A DNA stretch of 49,053 bases from Caulobacterales bacterium (GTDB taxonomy: Bacteria; Pseudomonadota; Alphaproteobacteria; Caulobacterales; Caulobacteraceae): assembly GCA_947474395.1 (NCBI GenBank), contig CANJID010000029.1:1-49053 (forward strand). Reading direction: 5' to 3'. The position numbers were made by a program, and so were the translations under genes. The notes below the pieces were generated by a model. It worked only from the letters and a program-made list of their open reading frames with translations. It ran no database searches and was not told the origin of the DNA. Below, piece by piece: positions 11,398 to 19,923 of the stretch. The stretch's first letter is position 1, and each line of letters starts with the position of its first letter.

Positions 11398-12650
11398 AGC
11401 GCCTCGCCCCGCAGCAGCCTCGGCGCTTCGCCGACGGCCCCGCCCGCCTCGCGGGCGAAGAAGCGGCGGGCGGGGGCTATGCGGTTGACGAGGGCGAGCC
11501 CCGCGCCGCGCACGGTGCGCACCAGCGGATTATCGGTGGAGAAAACGCGGACGAAGACGTCCGCCGCCGCCGCCAGGGTGATGGAATCGAACCGCCGCCA
11601 GCGGGCGTAGCGCTCCAGCACGGCCACCGAGCCCCAGTCCTCCCCGAGCCGGCGGGCGTCGACGATCACTTCGGCGAGCGCCGCCGCATCCTTGAGGCCA
11701 AGGTTCAACCCCTGGCCCGCCACCGGGTGGATGCCGTGGGCCGCGTCGCCGATCAGGGCGACCCGCTCGCCGATCATCCGGTCGGCGATTTGCAGGCTGA
11801 GGGGGAACATGCCCCGTGCGCCCACCAGTTTCGGGGCGCCCAGGAAGGCGCCGAACCGGCGCGCCAGGTGCGCCTCGAAGGCCTCTTCCGACCCTGTCGC
11901 CAGGGCGCGTGCGAGGTCCAGCTTCTCGGTCCAGACCAGGCTCGCCCGATTTTCCGTGAGGGGCAGGATCGCGAGGGGCCCGTTGGGCATGAAATATTCG
12001 TGGGCCACCCCTTCGTGCGGGCGCTCCAGGGCGACTGTGGCGACCACGCCACCCTGCTTGTAGTCCCAGCCGAAGGTCCCGATCCCAGCCGCCTCACGCA
12101 CGGTGGACCGGCGTCCCTCCGCCCCCACGGCGAGCGGCGCGGCCAGCATCCGTCCGTCCGCCAGCCGGAAGCGGGCGCCGCGCGGATCGGTCTCCACCGC
12201 CTCCACCCGCACGGGGGCGAACACCGCCACCCCCGCCTCGACCAGGGCGGCCGAGAGGGCGGCCTTGATGTGCCGGTTCTCCACCATCCATCCCAGAGGC
12301 TCGCCGTCGTTGCGGTCGGCGATCTCGGCCGCGTCGAAGCGCAGGAACACCGGGACCGGCGCGCCCGCCCCGGCGCCGGGGGAGGGCCCGTCGGTGACCA
12401 GGATGGCGTTCATAGGCTGGGCCACCGGCTCCAGGACCTCGCCGAGCCCAAGGGTCCGCCACTGGCGGAAGGCGGAATAGGAGACGGCCGAGGCCCGCCC
12501 GTCGAACACCGGGTCGACCCGGCTCTCCAGCGGCATGGCGTCCACCGCGGCGACCTTCAGCCCGGCGCGGGCCAGGGCGAGCGCCAGGGTCGCCCCGGTC
12601 ATGCCGGCCCCGGCCACGATCACGTCGAACTGTTGGGCCGGGTTGTCCAA
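11394..12650 (-). CDS. UbiH/COQ6-family FAD-dependent monooxygenase
   Basis: About 418 residues. The FAD-binding [17 protein letters not shown] lies near residues 14-30, the DG region is [16 protein letters not shown], and the second FAD motif is [20 protein letters not shown] followed by [10 protein letters not shown], diagnostic of ubiquinone-ring hydroxylases. It probably hydroxylates a polyprenyl-benzene intermediate of ubiquinone; UbiH, UbiF and UbiI cannot be separated by eye. The only start matching the family N-terminus is TTG at 12648-12650, two bases after the stop of the upstream small membrane gene, so translation is probably coupled. Confidence 0.9.
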   Translation of the reverse strand: MDNPAQQFDVIVAGAGMTGATLALALARAGLKVAAVDAMPLESRVDPVFDGRASAVSYSAFRQWRTLGLGEVLEPVAQPMNAILVTDGPSPGAGAGAPVPVFLRFDAAEIADRNDGEPLGWMVENRHIKAALSAALVEAGVAVFAPVRVEAVETDPRGARFRLADGRMLAAPLAVGAEGRRSTVREAAGIGTFGWDYKQGGVVATVALERPHEGVAHEYFMPNGPLAILPLTENRASLVWTEKLDLARALATGSEEAFEAHLARRFGAFLGAPKLVGARGMFPLSLQIADRMIGERVALIGDAAHGIHPVAGQGLNLGLKDAAALAEVIVDARRLGEDWGSVAVLERYARWRRFDSITLAAAADVFVRVFSTDNPLVRTVRGAGLALVNRIAPARRFFAREAGGAVGEAPRLLRGEAL

Positions 12651-12652
12651 CC

Positions 12653-12922
12653 CTAGGGCTTTGCTGGAGCGGGAGCCGTGGCGGGCGCGCTGCCGTTGTT
12701 GGGGAGCTCCGGGATGGGCTTCTTCGGGTGGGCCCGGCGGGTGAACATGGAGATGTCCACCGGGGTGGCGCAGATCCGGTGCTCCACATCCCACCAGCCG
12801 CGATGCTCCTCGCAGCGCTTGGCCGGCCAGACCCAGATGATCTGATAGCCCCAGGACGCCGTCGCCCCGACGGCGAACAGGATCAGGAAGAGAATCTTGG
12901 TGCGAAAGATGACGCTTCTCAT
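12653..12922 (-). CDS. Small single-span membrane protein, function unknown
   Basis: An 89-residue protein from the ATG at 12920-12922. It has a basic N-terminus (MRSVIFRTK), one hydrophobic segment ([20 protein letters not shown]), then a Cys-containing periplasmic part with [20 protein letters not shown] and a Pro/Ala-rich tail. I recognise no named family. Its stop is 2 bases from the start of the UbiH-type hydroxylase, suggesting an operon. The two Cys residues in the exported part could form a disulfide. Confidence 0.7.
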   Translation of the reverse strand: MRSVIFRTKILFLILFAVGATASWGYQIIWVWPAKRCEEHRGWWDVEHRICATPVDISMFTRRAHPKKPIPELPNNGSAPATAPAPAKP

Positions 12923-12991
12923 GGCCTTTCCTATGAAACCCGCGCGGCGGCCGCGCAAGCCTCGCCCTTGACGCGGCCCCTCGGCTCGCGT

Positions 12992-13018
12992 TTGACACGG
13001 GCCCCATTCAGCCATCCC
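12992..13018 (+). promoter_or_regulatory. Possible housekeeping promoter for etfBA
   Basis: TTGACAC at 12992-12998 and GCCATCCC at 13011-13018 are separated by 12 bases, compatible with the Caulobacter sigma-73 pattern (TTGACGS, N10-14, GCTANAWC). The -35 is good and the -10 is partial. It would leave a very short leader before the etfB ATG at 13034. Confidence 0.35.
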
Positions 13019-13033
13019 GAACAAGGCTCTGCG

Positions 13034-13783
13034 ATGAAGGTCCTGGTCCCGGTCAAACGCGTGATCGACTACAATGTGAAGGTCCGGGTGAAGGCCGACC
13101 AGTCGGGCGTGGACCTCGCCAACGTCAAGATGTCCATGAACCCCTTCGACGAGATCGCCGTCGAGGAGGCCCAGCGCCTGAAGGAAAAGGGCGTCGTCAC
13201 CGAGATCGTGGCCGTCACCATCGGTGTTCCCCAGGCCCAGGACACCCTGCGCACCGCCATGGCCATCGGCGCGGACCGGGGCCTGCTTATCACCACCGAC
13301 CAGGACCTCGAGCCGTTGGCCGTCGCCAAGCTGCTGAAGGCCGTGGTCGAGGAGGAGAAGCCCGAGCTCGTGATCATGGGCAAACAGGCCATCGACGGAG
13401 ACAACAACGCCGTCGGCCAGATGCTGGCGGCCCTGCTGGACTGGCCCCAGGCCACCTTCGCCTCCAAGGTCGAGATCGCCGGGGGCAAGGCCAAGGTGAC
13501 CCGCGAGGTGGACGGCGGCCTGCAGACCATCGAGGTCGACCTGCCCGCCGTGATCACGGTGGATCTGCGCCTCAATGAGCCGCGCTACGCCAGCCTGCCC
13601 AACATCATGAAGGCCAAGAAGAAGCCCCTCGACACCAAGGCCGCCGCCGACTTCGGCGTCGATGTCGCGCCGCGTCTGAAGGTGCTGAAGGTGGTCGAGC
13701 CGGCCAAGCGCGCCGGAGGCGTAAAGGTCGCCAGCGCCGAGGAACTGGTGGCGAAACTGAAGTCCGAAGCGGGGGTGCTCTGA
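13034..13783 (+). CDS. etfB: Electron transfer flavoprotein, beta subunit
   Basis: A 249-residue protein starting [20 protein letters not shown]. It contains the AMP-binding beta-subunit signature region ([20 protein letters not shown]) and [20 protein letters not shown] followed by KKKPLD, the recognition-loop segment. EtfAB accepts electrons from acyl-CoA dehydrogenases and passes them to ETF-ubiquinone oxidoreductase. Its stop overlaps the etfA start by one base (TGATG). The 3-hydroxyacyl-CoA dehydrogenase downstream fits a fatty-acid oxidation context. Confidence 0.97.
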   Translation: MKVLVPVKRVIDYNVKVRVKADQSGVDLANVKMSMNPFDEIAVEEAQRLKEKGVVTEIVAVTIGVPQAQDTLRTAMAIGADRGLLITTDQDLEPLAVAKLLKAVVEEEKPELVIMGKQAIDGDNNAVGQMLAALLDWPQATFASKVEIAGGKAKVTREVDGGLQTIEVDLPAVITVDLRLNEPRYASLPNIMKAKKKPLDTKAAADFGVDVAPRLKVLKVVEPAKRAGGVKVASAEELVAKLKSEAGVL

Positions 13784-14727
13784 TGGCCGTTCTCGTCATC
13801 GCCGACCACGACAACAAGTCCGTCCGCGAGGACACCGCCAAGGTCGTGGCCGCCGCCGCCAAGCTGTCCGCCGACGTCGACATCCTGGTCGCCGGGGCGG
13901 CTGCCAAGGGCGCGGCCGACGCCGCCGCCAAGATCGCGGGCGTGCGCAAGGTCCTGCTGGCCGAGAGCCCGGCCCTGGGCCAGGGCCTCGCCGAGGCCAT
14001 CGCCGACACCGTGGTTCCGCTGATGAGCGGCTATGACGCCGTCCTGACGCCCGCCACCTCGGCGGGGAAGAACTTCAGCCCGCGCATCGCCGCCAAACTC
14101 GACACGGCCCAGATCTCCGACGTGATCGAGGTGGTGGACGCCTCCACCTTCGTGCGCCCGATCTACGCCGGCAATGCGCTGGAGACCGTGCAGTCTGCCG
14201 ACCCCAAGAAGGTCATCACCGTGCGCCCCACCGCCTTCAAGCCGGCGGCGGGCGGCGGCGGCGCCCCGGTCGAGACCGTCGCCGCGGCGGCGGCCCCGGC
14301 CCATTCGCGCTTCGTCGGCGAGGAGGTCACGGCCTCGGACCGGCCGGAGCTGGGCGCGGCCAAGATCGTGGTCTCCGGCGGGCGGGCCCTCGGCTCGGCC
14401 GAGGAGTTCCAGGCGGTGATCGAGCCCCTGGCCGACAAGCTCGGCGCGGCGGTGGGCGCCTCCCGCGCGGCGGTGGACGCCGGCTACGCCCCCAACGACT
14501 ACCAGGTCGGCCAGACCGGCAAGGTGGTGGCCCCGGACCTCTACATCGCCATCGGCATCTCGGGCGCCATCCAGCACCTGGCGGGGATGAAGGACTCCAA
14601 GGTCATCGTCGCCATCAACAAGGACGCCGACGCCCCGATCTTCCAGATCGCCGACTACGGCCTGGTCGCCGACTACAAGACCGCCGTACCGGAACTGATG
14701 GCCGCGCTGGAGAAGGCGGGGAAGTAG
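13783..14727 (+). CDS. etfA: Electron transfer flavoprotein, alpha subunit
   Basis: A 314-residue partner of EtfB. The C-terminal FAD domain is clear: [56 protein letters not shown] and [20 protein letters not shown]. The N-terminal domain begins [13 protein letters not shown]. It is translated from the ATG inside the TGATG overlap with etfB. A palindrome-rich repeat region follows the stop and may end the transcript. Confidence 0.97.
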   Translation: MAVLVIADHDNKSVREDTAKVVAAAAKLSADVDILVAGAAAKGAADAAAKIAGVRKVLLAESPALGQGLAEAIADTVVPLMSGYDAVLTPATSAGKNFSPRIAAKLDTAQISDVIEVVDASTFVRPIYAGNALETVQSADPKKVITVRPTAFKPAAGGGGAPVETVAAAAAPAHSRFVGEEVTASDRPELGAAKIVVSGGRALGSAEEFQAVIEPLADKLGAAVGASRAAVDAGYAPNDYQVGQTGKVVAPDLYIAIGISGAIQHLAGMKDSKVIVAINKDADAPIFQIADYGLVADYKTAVPELMAALEKAGK

Positions 14728-14730
14728 CTA

Positions 14731-14880
14731 GGCCTCCTCTCCCCTGTGGGGAGAGGTCGAGAGCGCTTTAGCGCTCCGGGTGAGGGGGGCTGGCGAACAA
14801 CAGTCTCACCCCTATCCCCCTCACCTTCCCATTCGCTGCGCGAACGGGCCCCTCCCTCTCCCCGGCGGGGAGAGGGGTTG
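14731..14880. repeat. Composite REP-like palindromic repeat cluster
   Basis: The gap between etfA and the dehydrogenase gene contains several hairpins in a row: CTCTCCCC-TGT-GGGGAGAG near 14738, GAGCGCT-TT-AGCGCTC near 14760, and CCTCTCCCC-GGC-GGGGAGAGG near 14852. Similar CTCTCCC/GGGAGAG palindromes recur at 15898-15954, and a looser relative lies at 40775-40799, which suggests a dispersed intergenic repeat family. No gene is visible in 14728-15013. Confidence 0.7.
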
Positions 14881-15013
14881 GCGGCGCCAGGACCACGCCT
14901 CTCCACCCTTCGTTGCATCGCAGCAAAGGCTTTTCGGCGGTGCGAATTGTCGTGCTACAGTCCTGCGACAGGCGGGCCGAAGCGTCCGCGAGGCTCCGGG
15001 ACTGAAGGTTCGC

Positions 15014-15892
15014 ATGGCTGACATCAAGACCGTCGGCATCGTCGGCGCCGGCCAGATGGGAGCGGGCATCTCCCACGTCTGCGCCCTCGCCGGCTATGAC
15101 GTGCTGCTCCACGACGTCGCGCCCGAGCGCATCGACGCCTGCATCGCCACCATCGGCAAGAACATGACCCGCCAGGTCGGCAAGGGCCTCGTGGTTCAGG
15201 CCGACGCGGACGCGGCGTTGAAGCGGATCAAGGCCACCCCGACCCCCGAAGCGGTGGGCAAGGCGGACCTGGTCATCGAGGTCGCCACCGAGAACGAGGA
15301 GGTCAAGAAGTCGATCTTCCGCGGGCTGGTGCCGCACCTTGGGCCGGACACCATCCTGGCCTCCAACACCTCCTCCATCTCGATCACGCGGCTGGCCTCG
15401 GTCACCGATCGGCCGGAGCGGTTCATCGGCCTGCACTTCATGAACCCCGTGCCGATCATGAAGCTGGTGGAGATCATCCGCGGCATCGCCACCGACGCCC
15501 CGACCTACGAGCGGGCGGTCAAGTTCGCCCAGTCGCTGGGCAAGACCACCGCCAACGCCGAGGACTACCCGGCCTTCATCGTCAACCGCATCCTCGCCCC
15601 GATGATCAACGAGGCGATCTACGCCCTCTACGAAGGGGTCGGCACGGTCGAGGCCATCGATACGGCCATGCACCTGGGCGCCAACCACCCGATGGGGCCC
15701 CTCGAGCTGGGCGACTTCATCGGCCTCGACACGCTTCTGTCGATCATGAACGTGCTGCACGAGGGCCTGGCGGATTCGAAGTACCGGCCCTGCCCCCTCC
15801 TGGTGAAGTACGTGGAGGCCGGCTGGCTCGGCAAGAAGGCCGGCCGCGGCTTCTACGACTACCGCGGCGAGACCCCGGTCCCGACCCGCTGA
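15014..15892 (+). CDS. 3-hydroxybutyryl-CoA dehydrogenase (3-hydroxyacyl-CoA dehydrogenase family)
   Basis: A 292-residue NAD(P)-dependent enzyme oxidising 3-hydroxyacyl-CoA to 3-ketoacyl-CoA. The Rossmann motif GAGQMGAG is at residues 11-18; VIEVATENEEVK and SNTSSISITRLAS lead to the catalytic His H141 in GLHFMNPVPIMKLVEII. The C-terminal domain has FIVNRILAPMINEAI and ends KKAGRGFYDYRGE. Length fits the single-function PaaH/HbdA/PhbB-like type rather than the large FadB type. It is close to etfBA, supporting a short-chain acyl-CoA or butyrate/PHB role. Confidence 0.95.
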   Translation: MADIKTVGIVGAGQMGAGISHVCALAGYDVLLHDVAPERIDACIATIGKNMTRQVGKGLVVQADADAALKRIKATPTPEAVGKADLVIEVATENEEVKKSIFRGLVPHLGPDTILASNTSSISITRLASVTDRPERFIGLHFMNPVPIMKLVEIIRGIATDAPTYERAVKFAQSLGKTTANAEDYPAFIVNRILAPMINEAIYALYEGVGTVEAIDTAMHLGANHPMGPLELGDFIGLDTLLSIMNVLHEGLADSKYRPCPLLVKYVEAGWLGKKAGRGFYDYRGETPVPTR

Positions 15893-15897
15893 TAATT

Positions 15898-15954
15898 CCC
15901 CTCTCCCCTCGTGGGAGAGGGAGGGGCCCGCGCGGAGCGTGGGAAGGAGAGGGG
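15898..15954. repeat. REP-like palindrome
   Basis: CCCTCTCCC and GGGAGAGGG form a 9-bp stem with a 5-base loop, followed by a second GGAGAGGGG copy at 15946-15954. It sits between the convergent dehydrogenase gene and the broken vgr-related gene and belongs to the same family as 14731-14880. Confidence 0.6.
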
Positions 15955-16457
15955 TTAGATCCTGAAAGGAACGCACGCCCGGTAATCGCCGAGCGTCGCC
16001 CCGCCGGCGCCCGCACGCAGCTCCCCGTCAGCGACAGCAAATAGGCGTGCTCCACCAGGGAAGCCTGCTGTTCGAGGTTGTAGGTCTCCCATTCCTTCAG
16101 CGGCAGGGCGTAGCGGTAGCCGGGCAGGCCGCGGCCGTAGCCACCGGAGAGCACTACGCCCGCCCAGCTCCACAGGGTGGCCAGGGCGTTGGTCTGGAAC
16201 TGCCAGACGTGGGTCAGCTCGTGCACCAGCCAGGCCCGCTCCTGTAGGCCTTCCGCCGCGAAGTCCTCGGGCGCGCCGGTGGAGGGCGGAAAGGTGATCG
16301 TCGAGCCGAAGACGATGGCGGGGGCGCCCCAGCTCCGCCTGATGATCCGTATACGGTCAAAATCGACCAGATCGGCGAAAATTGAGCGTCCCAGCGCCGT
16401 CTCGCCCTCCGTCAGGGCGCGCGATCCGGAGGCCAGGCCGGAGCGCCAGCGGCTCAT
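15955..16457 (-). pseudogene. 'vgr related' protein gene with a 3' frameshift
   Basis: The frame from MSRWRSGLASGSRALTEGET reads through GRSIFADLVDFDRIRII and the zinc-metalloprotease-like ELTHVWQ motif (LVHELTHVWQFQ) to YNLEQQASLVEHAYLLSL. This matches the small alphaproteobacterial 'vgr related' family. Near 16020-16030 the natural C-terminus, DGELRAGAGGATLGDYRACV, is in the next frame and ends at TAA 15955-15957. The unshifted frame runs on into unrelated Pro/Arg-rich sequence. A single-base indel, or a sequencing error, explains this. The HELTH-like motif survives, so a product with an altered tail could still be made. The start overlaps the methyltransferase stop. Confidence 0.7.
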
Positions 16458-17407
16458 TCCGGTATCAGGGGATGCTCGACGGTCCCCAGGGCGTCGGCGA
16501 GGCGCATCTTGGCCGAGCCGGGCTTCAGCGGCTTCTGCTGGCTTTCGTGCGGCGCCCACCCGGTGACCGTGACGATCTCGAAGGTGGCGGGGATGCGCCC
16601 GTCCGGCAGGCCGAACCGCTCGGCATAGATCTCGAAGGCCCGCGCCAGCACGGGGCGGGTCAGAGGTGTGCGCGCCCGGTCGACCAGGGCGTTGGTCTCG
16701 CCCATGGCGCGCAGGTCGGCCATCAGCTTCAGGGGATTGGCGTAGCGGACCGTCACCCGGTCGATGTCGGCGACCGGAATCGCGAAGCCCGCGCGCTGCA
16801 GCAATCCCGCAGCATCGATCCCGTCCGCGAAGGGCGAAACGCGCAATCCGGCGCCGCCCCGGACCTCCGCTTCCGCAGCGATCAGGGACTGCCGCAGCTC
16901 GGTCAATGTTGCGCCCCCCAGGAAGGCGCCGACGAACAGGCCGTCGGGCTTCAGAGACCGGCGAACCTGCACCAGGGCGCCGACCAAGTCATTGATCCAA
17001 TGCAGGGAAAGAAGAGAGACGACGAGATCGAGGCTGGCTTCCGCGAACGGCAGCCGCTCCTCGTCCAGCACCAGCCGCAGCGGGTTTGCCGCATCGATAT
17101 TGCGGTGCACAATTTCCGGATTGCTGCGCCCCGAGAGCTGCAGCATTTTTTCCGACAGATCGGCCTCGATCAGGGCGCCGACCCGGGCCGCCGCGGGACT
17201 TGTCGCGAGGGCCCGGGCGAAGGCGCCGTGCCGCGCGCTGAGATCGACGGCGAGGGGAAACTCCCGCAGGATGGCCGAGAGGCGCTCGGCCGCATCCTCG
17301 GCCGCACGGCGAAACAGGAAGTCCGCGCCCGCGAAACCGGGGGCGGCGCGGTCCAGGCGAAGCCGGCGAAGGCGCCGGTCGAACAGCAATGGCGGGGCGG
17401 ACGACAT
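16454..17407 (-). CDS. SAM-dependent methyltransferase, NDUFAF5/BioC-like
   Basis: About 317 residues from MSSAPPLLFDRRLRRLRLDR, the alphaproteobacterial equivalent of mitochondrial NDUFAF5. The class I methyltransferase core includes FPLAVDLSARHGAFARAL, EADLSEKMLQL, and the post-core DLVVSLLSLHWINDLVGALV and RRSLKPDGLFVGAFLGGATL. NDUFAF5 relatives modify complex I assembly; BioC methylates malonyl-ACP. The LHW-N-DL segment favours the NDUFAF5 group. The start codon shares the CATG at 17405-17408 with the divergent comF start. The stop overlaps the start of the vgr-related gene. Confidence 0.85.
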   Translation of the reverse strand: MSSAPPLLFDRRLRRLRLDRAAPGFAGADFLFRRAAEDAAERLSAILREFPLAVDLSARHGAFARALATSPAAARVGALIEADLSEKMLQLSGRSNPEIVHRNIDAANPLRLVLDEERLPFAEASLDLVVSLLSLHWINDLVGALVQVRRSLKPDGLFVGAFLGGATLTELRQSLIAAEAEVRGGAGLRVSPFADGIDAAGLLQRAGFAIPVADIDRVTVRYANPLKLMADLRAMGETNALVDRARTPLTRPVLARAFEIYAERFGLPDGRIPATFEIVTVTGWAPHESQQKPLKPGSAKMRLADALGTVEHPLIPE

Positions 17408-18200
17408 GCAGGCCCTAGATGGGGCTCTCGGCTGGGCCAGGACAATAGGGGAGCGTACGCGGCGACTTCGCGGCGTCGCCCGGCGCGGCCTCGACCTGAT
17501 CCTCCCGCCCGAAGCCTTCGACGGCGGGCCTGCGCCCGTCAGCCCCGGCATGTCCGCGCAGGGGTGGAGCCGCATCGCCTTCATCGAGGCGCCCGTATGC
17601 GACGGCTGCGGCGTCCCCTTCGATTACGACCTGGGCGCCGGCGTGCGCTGCCCTGCCTGCGAGGCCAGACCCCGCGCCTTCGACCGCGCCCGCGCCGCCT
17701 GCCTCTACGACGACGCCTCGCGCGACCTGATCCTGCGGCTCAAGCACGCCGACCGCCCCGACCTCGGCGGCCTCTTCGCCCTCTGGCTGGCCCGCGCCGC
17801 CCCGGAACTGCTGGAGGAGGCGGACGCCATCGTCCCCGTGCCCCTGCACCGCCGGCGCCTCCTGATGCGCCGCTACAACCAGGCCGCCGAGATCGCCCGC
17901 CCGCTCGGCCGCCGCGCGGGCAAGGCCTATCTCGCCGACGCCCTGGTCCGCCGCCGCGACACCGGCACCCAAGGCGGCAAGTCGGGCTCGGGGCGTCGCC
18001 GCAACGTAGGCGGGGCCTTCGTCGTGCCGCCGAACCGCCTGCGTCAGGTGGAGGGCCGGCGCATCCTGCTGGTCGACGACGTCTTCACCACCGGGGCCAC
18101 CACCGAGGCCTGCACCCGGGCCCTGATGGCCGCCGGCGCCCTCGCCGTCGATGTCGCAGCGGTCGCCAGGGTGCGGGAGGCGGCGCAGGTCTCTATATGA
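17406..18200 (+). CDS. comF: ComF-family amidophosphoribosyltransferase
   Basis: A 264-residue protein with an N-terminal zinc-binding four-Cys module (C65, C68, C82, C85 in CDGCG...CPAC), the segment IVPVPLHRRRLLMRRYNQAA, and the PRPP-binding motif ILLVDDVFTTGATTEAC (Asp224-Asp225). Relatives act in natural transformation or are annotated as phosphoribosyltransferases of unknown substrate. The ATG at 17406 overlaps the divergent methyltransferase start; a later ATG at 17550 would still keep the zinc module. Downstream, grxC begins after 31 bases. Confidence 0.88.
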   Translation: MQALDGALGWARTIGERTRRLRGVARRGLDLILPPEAFDGGPAPVSPGMSAQGWSRIAFIEAPVCDGCGVPFDYDLGAGVRCPACEARPRAFDRARAACLYDDASRDLILRLKHADRPDLGGLFALWLARAAPELLEEADAIVPVPLHRRRLLMRRYNQAAEIARPLGRRAGKAYLADALVRRRDTGTQGGKSGSGRRRNVGGAFVVPPNRLRQVEGRRILLVDDVFTTGATTEACTRALMAAGALAVDVAAVARVREAAQVSI

Positions 18201-18231
18201 AGCGGCCACGATACTGAGCACCGAGCGTCCC

Positions 18232-18495
18232 ATGCCCCCCGTCCTGATCTACACCCGGCCCTATTGCGGTTTCTGCGCCCGGGCCCTGGCCCTGTTGCAG
18301 AAGAAGGGCGTCGCCTACACCGAGATCGACGACGCCTCCTTCGATCCGGAGAAGCGCAAGGAGATGTTGCAACGCTCCGGCGGCAAGGCGACCTTCCCGC
18401 AGATTTTTATTGGCGATCAGCACATCGGCGGCTGCGACGACATGATGGCCCTCGAATTCGCCGGCAAGCTCGACCCCCTGCTGCAGGACACATGA
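18232..18495 (+). CDS. grxC: Glutaredoxin 3
   Basis: An 87-residue glutaredoxin beginning MPPVLIYTRPYCGFC. The redox pair is C12 and C15, with GF between them instead of the usual PY. The glutathione-binding segments TFPQIFIGDQHIGGCDD are intact. It reduces protein disulfides and glutathione mixed disulfides in the cytoplasm. The stop overlaps the nitrilase start (ATGA). Confidence 0.95.
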   Translation: MPPVLIYTRPYCGFCARALALLQKKGVAYTEIDDASFDPEKRKEMLQRSGGKATFPQIFIGDQHIGGCDDMMALEFAGKLDPLLQDT

Positions 18496-19328
18496 CCACG
18501 GCCCGCGTCGCCCTCTGCCAGCTTCGGACCCCCGCCACCCAAGGGGCCGCCCTGGCGCATGCCGAGCCCCTGATCCGGCAGGCGGCGGCGGACGGCGCGG
18601 CCCTGATCGTCACCCCGGAGGGCTCCAACCTCCTGCAGCGCGACCGCGCCAGGCTGATGCAGGCGATCCAGCCGCTGGAGGCCGACAGCTTCGTCGTGGG
18701 GGTGCGGGCCCTCGCCGCCGAGCTGAAGGTCGCCATCCTGATCGGTTCGGCCCTGGTGCGCCGCGACGACGGCCAATGCGCCAACCGCGAGGTGCTGGTC
18801 GGCCCTGACGGCGCCATCGTGGCGACCTACGACAAGATCCACATGTTCGACGTCGACCTGCCCACCGGCGAGCGCCACCGGGAGTCCTCGCTCTATACCC
18901 CCGGCGAACGAGCCGTGATCGCCCCCTCCCCCATCGGGGCCCTGGGCCTCACCGTCTGCTACGACGTGCGCTTCCCGGGCCTGTTCGCCGCCCTGGCGCG
19001 CGCGGGCGCCGTGGCCATCAGCGTGCCCGCCGCCTTCACCCGCCCCACCGGCGAGGCCCACTGGGAGACCCTGCTGCGCGCCCGGGCCATCGAGACCGGC
19101 GCCTACATCCTGGCCGCGGCGCAGGGCGGCTTGCACGAGGACGGGCGCGGCACCTGGGGCCGCTCCATGATAATCGGCCCCTGGGGCCAGGTGCTGGCGA
19201 GGGCGGACGACGACGAGCCGCAGGTGATCGCCGCGGATATCGCTGCCGACGAGGTCATGAAGGCGCGGGCCTCGATCCCCAACCTGGTCAACGGTCGCGA
19301 CTACGCCGCCCCGGAGCCGGCGGCGTGA
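18492..19328 (+). CDS. Carbon-nitrogen hydrolase (Nit/nitrilase superfamily)
   Basis: A 278-residue amidase with the Glu-Lys-Cys triad: E43 in TPEGSN, K115 in YDKIHMFDVDLP, C156 in LTVCYDVRFPGLF. KIHMFDVD and the FTRPTGEAHWETLLRARAIE segment are typical of the Nit1/Nit2 branch, whose members hydrolyse deaminated glutathione or omega-amidates. Its place directly after grxC supports a glutathione-repair role. Starts in the ATGA overlap with grxC and ends in the GTGA overlap with the DUF1178 gene. Confidence 0.92.
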   Translation: MTTARVALCQLRTPATQGAALAHAEPLIRQAAADGAALIVTPEGSNLLQRDRARLMQAIQPLEADSFVVGVRALAAELKVAILIGSALVRRDDGQCANREVLVGPDGAIVATYDKIHMFDVDLPTGERHRESSLYTPGERAVIAPSPIGALGLTVCYDVRFPGLFAALARAGAVAISVPAAFTRPTGEAHWETLLRARAIETGAYILAAAQGGLHEDGRGTWGRSMIIGPWGQVLARADDDEPQVIAADIAADEVMKARASIPNLVNGRDYAAPEPAA

Positions 19329-19768
19329 TCCGCTACGCCCTTCTCTGCGACCAGGACCACGGCTTCGAGGCCTGGTTCGGCTCCTCCGGCGACTACGACG
19401 ACCAGGCCGGGCGCGGGCTGATCGAATGCCCGATCTGCCTGTCCAAGCAGATACGCAAGCAGATGATGGCCCCCGCCGTCTCCGGCACGAAGAAGAAGGG
19501 CCCCTCCGCCGAGCCCGTCCCCGCCGACCGCCAGGCCATGGTGATGGAGGCCATGGGCCGGATACGGAAAAAGGTGGAGGAGGACTTCGACTATGTCGGC
19601 GACACCTTCGCCGCCGAGGCCCGCGCCATCCACGAGGGCCGCTCCGAGGACCGCGGCATCTACGGCGAGGCCAGCCCCCGCGAGGTCAAGGCCCTGGTCG
19701 AAGACGGCATCCAGGTCGCGCCCCTGCCGCCCGCGGCCACGCCCACCCCGAAGGGCAAGCTGAACTGA
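19325..19768 (+). CDS. DUF1178 family protein
   Basis: A 147-residue protein translated from GTG 19325 inside the GTGA overlap. It shows the family start IRYALLCDQDHGFEAWFGSS, then GLIECPICLSKQIRKQMMAP and the conserved helix VEEDFDYVGDTFAAEARAIH followed by EGRSEDRGIYGEASPREVKA. Family function is unknown; the Cys residues (C9, C38, C41) look like a partial zinc ribbon. It is commonly found behind a carbon-nitrogen hydrolase and a glutaredoxin in alphaproteobacteria, as here. Confidence 0.9.
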   Translation: MIRYALLCDQDHGFEAWFGSSGDYDDQAGRGLIECPICLSKQIRKQMMAPAVSGTKKKGPSAEPVPADRQAMVMEAMGRIRKKVEEDFDYVGDTFAAEARAIHEGRSEDRGIYGEASPREVKALVEDGIQVAPLPPAATPTPKGKLN

Positions 19769-19794
19769 CTAGCTTCTAGTCCTTCGCCCTCTGG

Positions 19795-19915
19795 GGGAAG
19801 TGTCCCGAGCTTGCCTCGGGACGATGGGGGCTCACGGGCGCTGCGGAAAAGTTGGAGCCCTTCAGCCCCCACAGTCAGGCCGTTCGGCCTGACAGCTCCC
19901 CAAGAGGGGGAGCGA
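19795..19915. repeat. Composite palindromic repeat between convergent genes
   Basis: TCCCGAG-CTTGC-CTCGGGA near 19802-19821 and GTCAGGCCG-TT-CGGCCTGAC near 19873-19892 are two strong hairpins, bracketed by TGGGGG and CCCCCA-type arms. It resembles other dispersed REP-like elements of the window and lies between the DUF1178 stop and the hybrid kinase stop, where it could help termination in both directions. Confidence 0.6.
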
Positions 19916-19923
19916 CTTGGTGC

